From: Candidatus Izemoplasmatales bacterium
GTDB taxonomy: Bacteria; Bacillota_I; Bacilli_A; Izemoplasmatales; Hujiaoplasmataceae
NCBI GenBank assembly: GCA_028698875.1
Contig: JAQVVR010000005.1
Location: 19,916-83,915, forward strand
DNA length: 64,000 nucleotides
Direction of reading: 5' to 3'
Positions 16,183 through 23,621 of the stretch are shown piece by piece. How positions within the stretch are numbered: position 1 is the stretch's first letter; each line of letters begins with the position of its first letter. The notes under the pieces were generated by a model, which saw only the letters and a program-made list of their open reading frames with translations, searched no databases and had not been told where the DNA came from. Both the position numbers and the translations under genes were made by a program.

Positions 16183-17193
16183 ATGTCTGTAAAAGTTGCA
16201 ATCAATGGTTTTGGCCGAATCGGTCGTTTAGCTTTTCGTTTGATGTTTGGCAATCCTGATTTTGAAATTGTAGCCATCAATGATTTAACAGATGCTCAAC
16301 AGCTTGCTTATTTGTTAAAATATGATAGTTCACAAGGTCGATATGGTAGGCAAGTATCATATGCGGGAACGGATATAATTGTCGAAGGTAAAAAAATTCC
16401 GGTGTTCTCACAAAAGGATCCGTTACTATTGCCTTGGAAAGAATATCAAGTTGATGTTGTTTTGGAGTGCACAGGCATCTTTACGACGAGAGAGAAGGCA
16501 GGGTTCCATCTTCAAGCTGGAGCCAAAAAAGTTGTTTTAAGCGCTCCCGCAAAAGATAAAGATATTCCCACCGTTGTTTTCGGGGTCAATGAAAATATTT
16601 TGACAGGAAATGAAACGATTGTCAGCGCAGCTTCATGTACAACTAACTGTCTGGCTCCCATCGCCAAGATACTCGATGATAGTTTTGGAATTATAAGAGG
16701 CTTCATGACTACTGTTCATGCGTACACAAATGATCAAATTACGCTTGATGGGCCCCATAAAGCGGGTATCGCTTCCCGTCGTGGACGGACTGCCGCTGCC
16801 AATATCGTTCCTACAACGACCGGTGCTGCTAAGGCTGTTTCGCTAGTTTTACCACAATTAAAGGGCAGACTCGACGGTATTGCGCTTCGGGTTCCGGTTG
16901 TTACGGGATCGGTTGTAGATTTAGTTGTTGAACTTAAAACTCCAGTCACAAAGGAAATGGTCAATAGCGCTGTCAAAACGGCACAATCTGATACGGTTGG
17001 ATATACCGAAGACCCAATTGTTTCTAGCGATGTAATCGGCATCACTCAAGGAACAATGTTTGACTCATTGATGACCACTGTACTTGAAGTTGATGGCAAA
17101 CAATTAGTAAAAGTCGTCTCATGGTATGATAATGAAATGTCATATACAGCGCAGATGATTAGAACTTTGAAGCATTTTGCCGAGTTGCTATAA
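16183..17193 (+). CDS. gap: Glyceraldehyde-3-phosphate dehydrogenase, type I
   Basis: The 336-residue enzyme has the Rossmann start NGFGRIGRLAFR, the active-site segment SAASCTTNCLAPIAK with the catalytic Cys, and WYDNEMSYTAQM near the C terminus. The Asp in INDLTD after the second strand points to NAD rather than NADP. It oxidises glyceraldehyde 3-phosphate to 1,3-bisphosphoglycerate in glycolysis. It is monocistronic here: pgk and tpi do not follow, unlike in many Bacilli. AGGAGG lies seven bases before the ATG. A cre-like palindrome sits upstream of the promoter. Confidence 0.96.
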   Translation: MSVKVAINGFGRIGRLAFRLMFGNPDFEIVAINDLTDAQQLAYLLKYDSSQGRYGRQVSYAGTDIIVEGKKIPVFSQKDPLLLPWKEYQVDVVLECTGIFTTREKAGFHLQAGAKKVVLSAPAKDKDIPTVVFGVNENILTGNETIVSAASCTTNCLAPIAKILDDSFGIIRGFMTTVHAYTNDQITLDGPHKAGIASRRGRTAAANIVPTTTGAAKAVSLVLPQLKGRLDGIALRVPVVTGSVVDLVVELKTPVTKEMVNSAVKTAQSDTVGYTEDPIVSSDVIGITQGTMFDSLMTTVLEVDGKQLVKVVSWYDNEMSYTAQMIRTLKHFAELL

Positions 17194-17205
17194 AAAGCAT
17201 ATCCT

Positions 17206-17231
17206 AAGCATCCCGGTATCGGGGTGCTTTT
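17206..17231 (+). terminator. Terminator after gap
   Basis: AAGCATCCC (17206-17214) pairs with GGGGTGCTT (17221-17229) with one G-T wobble, followed by T. Confidence 0.85.
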
Positions 17232-17261
17232 GTTTATATTTTGAAGAAAGAGGAAAAAACA

Positions 17262-17897
17262 ATGGCAGAAATTATTAGAGAAATTACCGCTTTCTTTATT
17301 AATATGTTTACTGATTTCCAAGAGTTTATGCAATTAAATCCATGGTTTGTTCCACTTTCGGCGTTCTTGCTCCCGTTTTTGGAAGCTTTATTACCTTGGC
17401 TTCCATTAACTGCAATCATCTCATACAGTCATGCGGTTTTATCGGAGACATATGGAGCGGAATTGGGTACTTTTTATACGATTGTATTATCGGTAATGGG
17501 TTCATTTATTGGAATGTTTCTTATTTTCATTTTGATTCGCAAGACGATAGCAAAATATTTCATCAAGAAAGTTGAAAACAGTGATTTCGGTCAAAAATTT
17601 GTCACCATTGTTGATAATAAAAACTTTGGGTTAGCTTTATTGTTATTATCCAACCCTTTTCTTCCATCTTCCATCATGAATTATGGACTATCATTAACAA
17701 AGGTCACAATACCTAAATATACGCTTTTGACTTTTTTATCGCGAATCATTATCATAATCTTTTTTGTTTTCCTTGGAAGCATCTTTAACATTCAGACACG
17801 ACCATGGAATGTTATTTGGCTCTTACTCTTTTACATTCTTTTGTTTGGTGGCGTTGCCGTATATCGCCGCATTCGATCCAAAAAACAGAATCAGTAG
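17262..17897 (+). CDS. VTT-domain (TVP38/DedA-like) integral membrane protein
   Basis: The 211-residue protein has four to five hydrophobic segments. The motif LPFLEALLPWLPLTAI and a later NPFLPSSIMNYGLSLTKV resemble the paired re-entrant loops of VTT (TVP38/TMEM64/DedA) proteins. This group moves or scrambles lipids; some DedA members return undecaprenyl phosphate. The specific substrate is not inferable. The ATG at 17262 follows AGAGG; an in-frame TTG upstream covers the ribosome site. It ends in its own terminator. Confidence 0.65.
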   Translation: MAEIIREITAFFINMFTDFQEFMQLNPWFVPLSAFLLPFLEALLPWLPLTAIISYSHAVLSETYGAELGTFYTIVLSVMGSFIGMFLIFILIRKTIAKYFIKKVENSDFGQKFVTIVDNKNFGLALLLLSNPFLPSSIMNYGLSLTKVTIPKYTLLTFLSRIIIIIFFVFLGSIFNIQTRPWNVIWLLLFYILLFGGVAVYRRIRSKKQNQ

Positions 17898-17905
17898 TAC
17901 AAATA

Positions 17906-17935
17906 AAATCGTCTTTAACGGGGACGATTTTTTTT
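17906..17935 (+). terminator. Terminator after the VTT-domain gene
   Basis: AAATCGTC (17906-17913) pairs with GACGATTT (17923-17930), followed by T. Confidence 0.8.
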
Positions 17936-17957
17936 GTAAATATAATAAAAAAAAGAG

Positions 17958-17986
17958 TTGACAAAGTATACTATGCAATGTATAGT
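17958..17986 (+). promoter_or_regulatory. Promoter of the padR-DUF1700-DUF4097 operon
   Basis: Consensus TTGACA (17958-17963), 17 bases, TATAGT (17981-17986). It overlaps an inverted repeat. Confidence 0.82.
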
Positions 17987-17988
17987 AT
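17968..17988 (+). promoter_or_regulatory. Probable PadR operator (7-bp inverted repeat)
   Basis: ATACTAT (17968-17974) and ATAGTAT (17982-17988) are perfect inverted repeats with a seven-base centre. They cover the spacer and -10 of the promoter, consistent with autorepression by the PadR protein encoded next. Confidence 0.65.
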
Positions 17989-18009
17989 TATGTGTAAGGG
18001 GGTATTAAC

Positions 18010-18312
18010 TTGGATGTACAATTAAAAAAAGGGTTTGTGGAATTATTGGTTTTGGCATCGTTGAAAAATCAAGCCTCTTACGGATATCGAATCATACAAG
18101 ATGTGTCGGAAGTACTAGAAGTATCGGAGTCGACTCTTTATCCGATTTTAAAGCGACTCGAATTGCAAAATTATTTAGTGACTTACACAGAAGAATATAA
18201 TTCTCGATTGCGAAGATATTATCAAATCACTAGTCAGGGAATCAAAAAACTGAAAGATTGTCGGCAGGAATTTGAACAAATAAAAACCATCTACGACTAT
18301 ATTTTGAAATAA
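18010..18312 (+). CDS. PadR family transcriptional regulator
   Basis: The 100-residue winged-helix protein has the PadR core: LLVLASLKNQASYGYRI, then ESTLYPILKRLE and RRYYQITSQG. It is the short PadR-s2 type without a long C-terminal helix. Translation starts at TTG (18010), seven bases after AAGGGGG; no in-frame ATG fits. It is the first gene of a three-gene operon with DUF1700 and DUF4097 proteins, a common trio in Firmicutes linked to envelope stress. The palindrome over its promoter is its likely target. Confidence 0.88.
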   Translation: MDVQLKKGFVELLVLASLKNQASYGYRIIQDVSEVLEVSESTLYPILKRLELQNYLVTYTEEYNSRLRRYYQITSQGIKKLKDCRQEFEQIKTIYDYILK

Positions 18313-18323
18313 GGGAGCCAAGT

Positions 18324-18878
18324 ATGAATAAATACGAATTTTTATATAAATTGAATCAATCCTTAGAACATTGCTCTAATACGGAGCGTCAGGAAATCGT
18401 CCATTACTATGACGAATTAATTCAGGATGCAATCGACAGCGGCGAATCAGAAGCAGAATTCATCGATAAGCTTGGAAGTGTCGATAAAATTACCCGAACA
18501 ATCAAAAAGGATCAGGACTTTGTGACCAATGTTAAAGAAAAGAAAGACTATCAATTACAAAAGGTTTTCAGTGTTACCGTCAAGATTATCGGATACTTTA
18601 TTTTTTTCATCCTAATGATTGTAATTGGTTCGATAGGCATCTCGTTAGTGGCTTCGGGCGGTGGAACACTGGTGTTCGCTGGCATCAGAATTTATGAAGC
18701 GGTGATCAAATCACTGTCAGCAGCGACGATTATCATGTATGCCGGCAGTGCCAGTATTGGATTGGGATTGGTTTTGATTGGCTTTTGGGTTTTCAAGTCG
18801 TTATTTGTTCAATCAAAAAATCAACTTGAGAAATTGATGGAATTTATTCAATCAAAGATAAAAAAGGAAGGACAATGA
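18324..18878 (+). CDS. DUF1700 (HAAS-type) membrane protein
   Basis: The 184-residue protein starts with the DUF1700 pattern YEFLYKLNQSL, then EIVHYYDELIQDAIDSGESEAEFIDKLG. It has two to three C-terminal membrane segments (roughly residues 90-115 and 130-165). DUF1700 proteins typically sit beside PadR regulators and are thought to transmit an envelope signal. The biochemical role is unknown. It is placed between padR and the DUF4097 gene, which starts two bases after its stop. Confidence 0.8.
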   Translation: MNKYEFLYKLNQSLEHCSNTERQEIVHYYDELIQDAIDSGESEAEFIDKLGSVDKITRTIKKDQDFVTNVKEKKDYQLQKVFSVTVKIIGYFIFFILMIVIGSIGISLVASGGGTLVFAGIRIYEAVIKSLSAATIIMYAGSASIGLGLVLIGFWVFKSLFVQSKNQLEKLMEFIQSKIKKEGQ

Positions 18879-18879
18879 C

Positions 18880-19725
18880 ATGGTGAAAATATTAAAAGCT
18901 GGAATCATATTTATATTACTTGGCATCGGAGCTTGTGTCGCCGGATTTTTAACTACCAATGATCAAGTGGGAAATGAGTTTCCCGACCACACCTATACTC
19001 TAGTTGAAGGCAGTTATGAAATAGCAGAAATTTCTGCTATCAATATGGATTTTGATAATCGTAAAGTAATCGTTGGTCAAAGTACAACTGATAAAATCGA
19101 AGTAAGTTATTATGTTTCGGAAAATGATCCAATTGAGGTATTGTCTGAAACTAAATCATTAACATTTGATAGTGACCTTATTTGGTACTGGAACTTTTTT
19201 TGGGGACTAAGTTGGCTTAATTGGAGTTCAACACAATACTATGATTTTTATCTATATCTTCCTGAAGGAACTGATTTTGATCTCAATATTGACACTTCTA
19301 ATGGAGCTATTACTGTTGAAGCGATTGATAATTTAGGTGACTTGGATCTCAATACATTAAATGGCAAAGTCACATTATCTAATATTGATGCGAAATCAAT
19401 TCGGGTCACTACCGCCAATGGTATCATCAATGTGAACAATGCTGATTGTGGAACCGAGGGAAATATTTATTTAAAAACCTCTAATGGATCAATCGATGTC
19501 ACCGCGATTACTATGGCTGATTTGTCTTGTTACACTTCCAATGGAGCTATCGATGTAACATTGGTTGGTGAATTTACTGATTATGCCACAAACTTTGCTA
19601 CAGCTAATGGCTCCATTTATGTTGATGGAAATATCACAACCGCAGGAACGTATCACGCTGGTAACGCAAATCAGATAATTCTTCATACTTCTAATGGTTC
19701 CATTCATTTAGATTTTCTTCCTTAA
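18880..19725 (+). CDS. DUF4097 membrane-anchored beta-helix protein
   Basis: The 281-residue protein has one N-terminal membrane anchor (about residues 7-26) and an extracytoplasmic domain. The C-terminal half carries at least seven short repeats of the form T-S/A-NG-x-I, for example DTSNGAI, TTANGII, KTSNGSI, YTSNGAI, ATANGSI and HTSNGSI. These predict a right-handed parallel beta-helix or stack, as in DUF4097/adhesin-like proteins. It may act as an envelope scaffold or sensor partner for the DUF1700 protein. GGAAGGA precedes the ATG. Exact function is unknown. Confidence 0.82.
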   Translation: MVKILKAGIIFILLGIGACVAGFLTTNDQVGNEFPDHTYTLVEGSYEIAEISAINMDFDNRKVIVGQSTTDKIEVSYYVSENDPIEVLSETKSLTFDSDLIWYWNFFWGLSWLNWSSTQYYDFYLYLPEGTDFDLNIDTSNGAITVEAIDNLGDLDLNTLNGKVTLSNIDAKSIRVTTANGIINVNNADCGTEGNIYLKTSNGSIDVTAITMADLSCYTSNGAIDVTLVGEFTDYATNFATANGSIYVDGNITTAGTYHAGNANQIILHTSNGSIHLDFLP

Positions 19726-19750
19726 AGCACAGAAATTGTGCTTTTTTTTT
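19725..19750 (+). terminator. Terminator of the padR operon
   Basis: AAGCACA (19725-19731) pairs with TGTGCTT (19737-19743), followed by a T run. Confidence 0.85.
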
Positions 19751-19768
19751 ACTCAAAAAAAATGGATA

Positions 19769-19777
19769 TGATATAAT
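19769..19777 (+). promoter_or_regulatory. Extended -10 promoter of pepP
   Basis: TGATATAAT (TG-n-TATAAT). A weak -35, TTACTC, lies 17 bases upstream at 19749-19754. Confidence 0.55.
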
Positions 19778-19803
19778 ATTTACCATAGAATGAGGTGATA
19801 TCT

Positions 19804-21069
19804 GTGAGGAAAGAACTATTTGTAAAAAACCGTAAAGATTTCTGTGAGCACATGGAGGATTTATCATTTGCTGTATTTTTTTCTGGCGAAGCTCCACACA
19901 AAAGTACGGATCAGTATTATCCGTATGTTGCCAACCGGAATTTTTATTATTTGACTGGCTTGCCCCGTCCCAATTATATTCTTGTTTTAGGAAAAAACGG
20001 AACATCGACTTTTGAGTATTTGTTTATTGAAGAAGCAACTGATTTTTCTGAAAAATGGCTCGGTCATCGCCTTTCCAAAGAAGAAGCGGCGAACATTTCG
20101 GGATTCGATATGAAAACGATTTTTTTCCTCGATCATTTCGAATTTTTTATCGGCAATGGGATTTTGTCCGATTCCCGCAAAAATATGACCAAAGTACCAC
20201 ATAACTTGTACTTGGATTTATATCGTACGCAAGTAAGAGTAAAACCGGTCAGTTTGTTAAAAATGGATTTTATCTTAGCTAATTATCCAGAAATCAATGT
20301 TCAAAATGCCAATCCGATTCTTGATTTGCAGCGAATGATAAAGGCCGTTGATGAGATTAGCGAAATCGATAATGCGATAAAATATACGCAAGCGGGATTA
20401 GAGGCCGTATGGAAACAGGCACATGCAGGCATGAATGAACGTGAATTAGATGCATTATATGAATATGCTTCGAAAGCCGCAGGCAGTAACGGAGTTTCGT
20501 TTAATACGATTGCCGCTTCTGGTGCTAACGCGACGACCCTTCATTATGAGGAGAATAATTGTATCATAAATGATGGCGATCTTGTATTGATGGATTTGGG
20601 GTGTTTGTCAGGACCATATGCTTCCGACATCACACGTACCTTCCCAATTTCTGGCCAATTTTCTGACCGACAAAAAGCTTTGTACTCACTAGTTCTTGAA
20701 GTAAATAAACAGTGTATTGCTTTTGTGAAGCCGAATATTATGATGGCTGATTTGAATGCATATGCCCGTAAATTGCTAGCTGAAGGGGCAAAAAAATTAG
20801 GTGTCATCGAGAATGAAAATGACATTGATAGTGTCTATTATCATTCGGTAAGTCATTACCTTGGTCTTGATGTTCATGACGTAGGAACGTATCAATTACC
20901 CTTGAAACCCGGGATTGTTTTGACGATTGAACCGGGTATATATGTAGCAAAAGAGCGTATCGGTATTCGAATCGAAGATAATGTCTTAGTTACGGAAACC
21001 GGATCGCGGAATCTATCTCAAAATATCATTAAGGAAGTCGCCGACATCGAAAAGATTATGAGTCATTAA
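19804..21069 (+). CDS. pepP: Xaa-Pro aminopeptidase (M24B, AMP_N domain)
   Basis: The 421-residue metallopeptidase has an N-terminal AMP_N domain (FSGEAPHKSTDQYYPYVANRNFYYLTG) and the pita-bread M24 domain with its metal ligands in MDLGC-x-SGPYASDITR, SHYLGLDVHD, IEPGIY and IRIEDNVLV. It removes N-terminal residues preceding proline. The GTG at 19804 is chosen because the ribosome site GAGGTGA ends five bases upstream; the in-frame GTG at 19795 lies within that site. It is followed 28 bases later by recD2. Confidence 0.9.
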   Translation: MRKELFVKNRKDFCEHMEDLSFAVFFSGEAPHKSTDQYYPYVANRNFYYLTGLPRPNYILVLGKNGTSTFEYLFIEEATDFSEKWLGHRLSKEEAANISGFDMKTIFFLDHFEFFIGNGILSDSRKNMTKVPHNLYLDLYRTQVRVKPVSLLKMDFILANYPEINVQNANPILDLQRMIKAVDEISEIDNAIKYTQAGLEAVWKQAHAGMNERELDALYEYASKAAGSNGVSFNTIAASGANATTLHYEENNCIINDGDLVLMDLGCLSGPYASDITRTFPISGQFSDRQKALYSLVLEVNKQCIAFVKPNIMMADLNAYARKLLAEGAKKLGVIENENDIDSVYYHSVSHYLGLDVHDVGTYQLPLKPGIVLTIEPGIYVAKERIGIRIEDNVLVTETGSRNLSQNIIKEVADIEKIMSH

Positions 21070-21097
21070 CTAGTCTTTACTAGAAAGGATTTTTCTG

Positions 21098-23335
21098 ATG
21101 AATTATGTGCAAGGAACCATCAGGCAAAGTCTCTTTTTCAATGAGGAAAACAGTTATTCGGTCCTGAAGGTGGAAATTAACGACACAAATGACCCATCAT
21201 TGCTTTTTTTTGAACCCACAATTGTTGTCTGTGGGTTTTTTCCTAAACTAGAAACAGGTGTGAACTACAAATTCTTTGGGACGGTTAAAAGCCATCCAAA
21301 ATATGGAATTCAATATAATGCTATGCGATATGAACGACAAATTGATAATACTCGCGAAGGTATTATCGACTATCTATCCAGTGATTTATTTAAAGGCATC
21401 GGACCGAAAACAGCTGCTAGAATCGTTGATGCAATTGGAAATGATGCTTTAGATCAAATTGTTAATAATCCACAGATTCTCAACCGGGTTTCTCGCTTAT
21501 CTCAAGAAATTAAAACGATGCTCCCACAACAGTTATTGATTAATCGGCAAGCAGAATCCACATTGGTGTGGTTATATGGATTCCAAATCTCGCCAAAAAT
21601 GGCAATGCGAATATTTTCAAAATATGGATATAAAACAGTTGATGTCATCAAACAAAATCCGTATTTATTAATGGATGAAGTCGAAGGAATTGGTTTCAAA
21701 CGGGCCGACGAAATCGGTCTTAAAATCGGATTTGCTTTTGATAATCCTTTACGAATCCGTGCCGTTATTTTATATCTTTTAGGGGAGTATGTGGCAAAAT
21801 ATGGCGATACATTATTGGAAAAAGAAAAAATAATGGCATATGCTTCAGCGTTTTTAAAAGTAGGGGAAGATACTTTTATCGAGGTTGAAGCCATCGAAAA
21901 CACGATTAAACAACTGATTGATGAACATCGAATTATTGAAAAAGATGCTTTAATCAGTTTGGAATACTTATATCGAGCTGAGGAAGAAATAGCGAAGTTA
22001 GCTTTTCGATACAGTAATACTTCCATTGACGAATTTGATATTGCGTTAATTAATCAATATATAATCGATTTTGAAAAACGAAATGGAATCGATTATACTG
22101 AAAATCAAAAAGATGCCATCATCACGGCATTACATCACCCGCTTACGATTATCACCGGAGGACCTGGAACCGGTAAAACAACGATTATCAAAGGTGTAGT
22201 GGCTATTTTTCAGCAGATGCATCAAGGGAATCGAGAAATAATTAACAAGATTAAACTTGCTGCTCCAACAGGAAAAGCTGCAAAACGGCTATCGGAAGCG
22301 ACAGGGCTGGAAGCAACGACAATTCATCGCTTATTAGGATTTGATTTTGAAGGTCATTATACATTTGATGAACATAATCCGTTAGAAACAAAGTTATTAA
22401 TTATTGATGAAGCTTCAATGATGGATGTGCTCCTTGCAAAACAACTATTTTCCGCGCTTAAAACAAACACGAAAATTCTCATCGTTGGTGATGAAAATCA
22501 ATTACCTTCGGTTGGACCAGGACAAGTACTTGCAGATTTATTGGGATGCGATTTATTTCCAGTAGTACGACTAGTTAAAATTCACCGTCAGGCTGCTGAT
22601 TCGTCGATAATTCGATTGGCATATGACATCCTCAATCAAAACCTTTCTGAAAATGTGTTAAGTCAGCATTCTGACCGCTCGTATATCCGAGCCAATGAAA
22701 CAATGGTGCCCAATATAATTATTAAAGTGATAAAGGAAGCTATTGAAGCTGGATTTGATTTGTGGGAAGACATTCAAATTTTGATTCCCATGTATAAAGG
22801 GATTTCCGGAATCGACCATATCAATAGTATGATTCAGTCAACTTTTAATATTCAAAACAAAGACATAAAAATTGGTTATGAAGGCAAGTTTTTCTGCCTT
22901 AAAGATAAAATCCTCCAACTAGTTAATCAGCCAGAAGATGGCATTATGAATGGTGACATCGGAATAGTATCCGAGATTCTTGATGATAAAGAGATGCTGG
23001 TTGATTTTTCCGGCAACATCGTTAAATACAACATCAAGGATTTTGATAATCTAACTTTAGCTTATGCGATAAGCGTTCATAAAGCTCAAGGAAGCGAGTA
23101 CAAAGTCGTTATATTACCCTTAGTTAGAAGTCAGTCAATTCTGTTAAAACGCAAGCTGTTATATACTGCTGTTACAAGAGCAAAAGAAAGACTGATGTTG
23201 ATTGGAGAATATCAGGCATTAAAGCATGGTATTCTGGGGATTGAGATGCCTAGAAAAACCTTATTGAAAACGTTTTTAATCAATCAATCCGAAGGAAATA
23301 CTCCCGATTTTTTGACCATAGAGGATTTCATGTAA
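21098..23335 (+). CDS. recD2: RecD2-type ATP-dependent DNA helicase
   Basis: The 745-residue SF1B helicase has the RecD2-specific N-terminal OB/HhH region (about residues 1-330, with GIGPKTAARIVDAIG) and Walker A GGPGTGKTT. Later motifs include IIDEASMMD, GDENQLPSVGPGQVL and SVHKAQGSEY. RecD2, without RecBC, acts in replication-fork and mismatch or recombination repair in Firmicutes. In Bacillus the orthologue (yrrC) also lies just before alaS, as it does here. AGAAAGGA precedes the ATG. Confidence 0.93.
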   Translation: MNYVQGTIRQSLFFNEENSYSVLKVEINDTNDPSLLFFEPTIVVCGFFPKLETGVNYKFFGTVKSHPKYGIQYNAMRYERQIDNTREGIIDYLSSDLFKGIGPKTAARIVDAIGNDALDQIVNNPQILNRVSRLSQEIKTMLPQQLLINRQAESTLVWLYGFQISPKMAMRIFSKYGYKTVDVIKQNPYLLMDEVEGIGFKRADEIGLKIGFAFDNPLRIRAVILYLLGEYVAKYGDTLLEKEKIMAYASAFLKVGEDTFIEVEAIENTIKQLIDEHRIIEKDALISLEYLYRAEEEIAKLAFRYSNTSIDEFDIALINQYIIDFEKRNGIDYTENQKDAIITALHHPLTIITGGPGTGKTTIIKGVVAIFQQMHQGNREIINKIKLAAPTGKAAKRLSEATGLEATTIHRLLGFDFEGHYTFDEHNPLETKLLIIDEASMMDVLLAKQLFSALKTNTKILIVGDENQLPSVGPGQVLADLLGCDLFPVVRLVKIHRQAADSSIIRLAYDILNQNLSENVLSQHSDRSYIRANETMVPNIIIKVIKEAIEAGFDLWEDIQILIPMYKGISGIDHINSMIQSTFNIQNKDIKIGYEGKFFCLKDKILQLVNQPEDGIMNGDIGIVSEILDDKEMLVDFSGNIVKYNIKDFDNLTLAYAISVHKAQGSEYKVVILPLVRSQSILLKRKLLYTAVTRAKERLMLIGEYQALKHGILGIEMPRKTLLKTFLINQSEGNTPDFLTIEDFM

Positions 23336-23360
23336 AATGCATCAAGTAAGCATAATTCAA

Positions 23361-23389
23361 TTGCAAAGTCATGAGTGATAGTGTATAAT
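23361..23389 (+). promoter_or_regulatory. Promoter of the alaS T-box leader
   Basis: TTGCAA (23361-23366), 17 bases, TATAAT (23384-23389). Confidence 0.78.
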
Positions 23390-23395
23390 TACCAT

Positions 23396-23607
23396 AAATC
23401 GAAGCGAAAGATAAGTAGAAGCAACTTGATGGTTAAAGAGAGTCCCATTTGGTGAGAACGGACCCATAAGTTCTTTGAAGCTCCTTTCAAGAGATGCTAA
23501 TCCCATCCGTTGATCCGCGTTAAGGATTTTGAGTGCTAGTTATCTAGAACAAAGGTGGTACCGCGATCAATCGTCCTTTCAATCAAGGGACGATTTTCTA
23601 TTTTTTT
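23396..23607 (+). promoter_or_regulatory. T-box riboswitch, tRNA-Ala responsive, controlling alaS
   Basis: The leader has the T-box core AAAGGTGGTACCGCGA (23551-23566). A terminator follows: 23570-23579 pairs with 23585-23594, then T-rich sequence to 23607. In Stem I the pattern GAA-GCT-CCTTTCAAG places GCU, an alanine codon, at 23480-23482. The apical motif GGTGAGAAC is also present. Uncharged tRNA-Ala should switch off termination and raise alaS and the downstream operon. Confidence 0.93.
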
Positions 23608-23621
23608 AGGAGGATTTACAT

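Noticed and set aside
21502-22026. 174-residue open frame on the minus strand
   Set aside because: It lies entirely opposite recD2, lacks a ribosome site and has a Ser/Ile-rich composition typical of antisense shadows.
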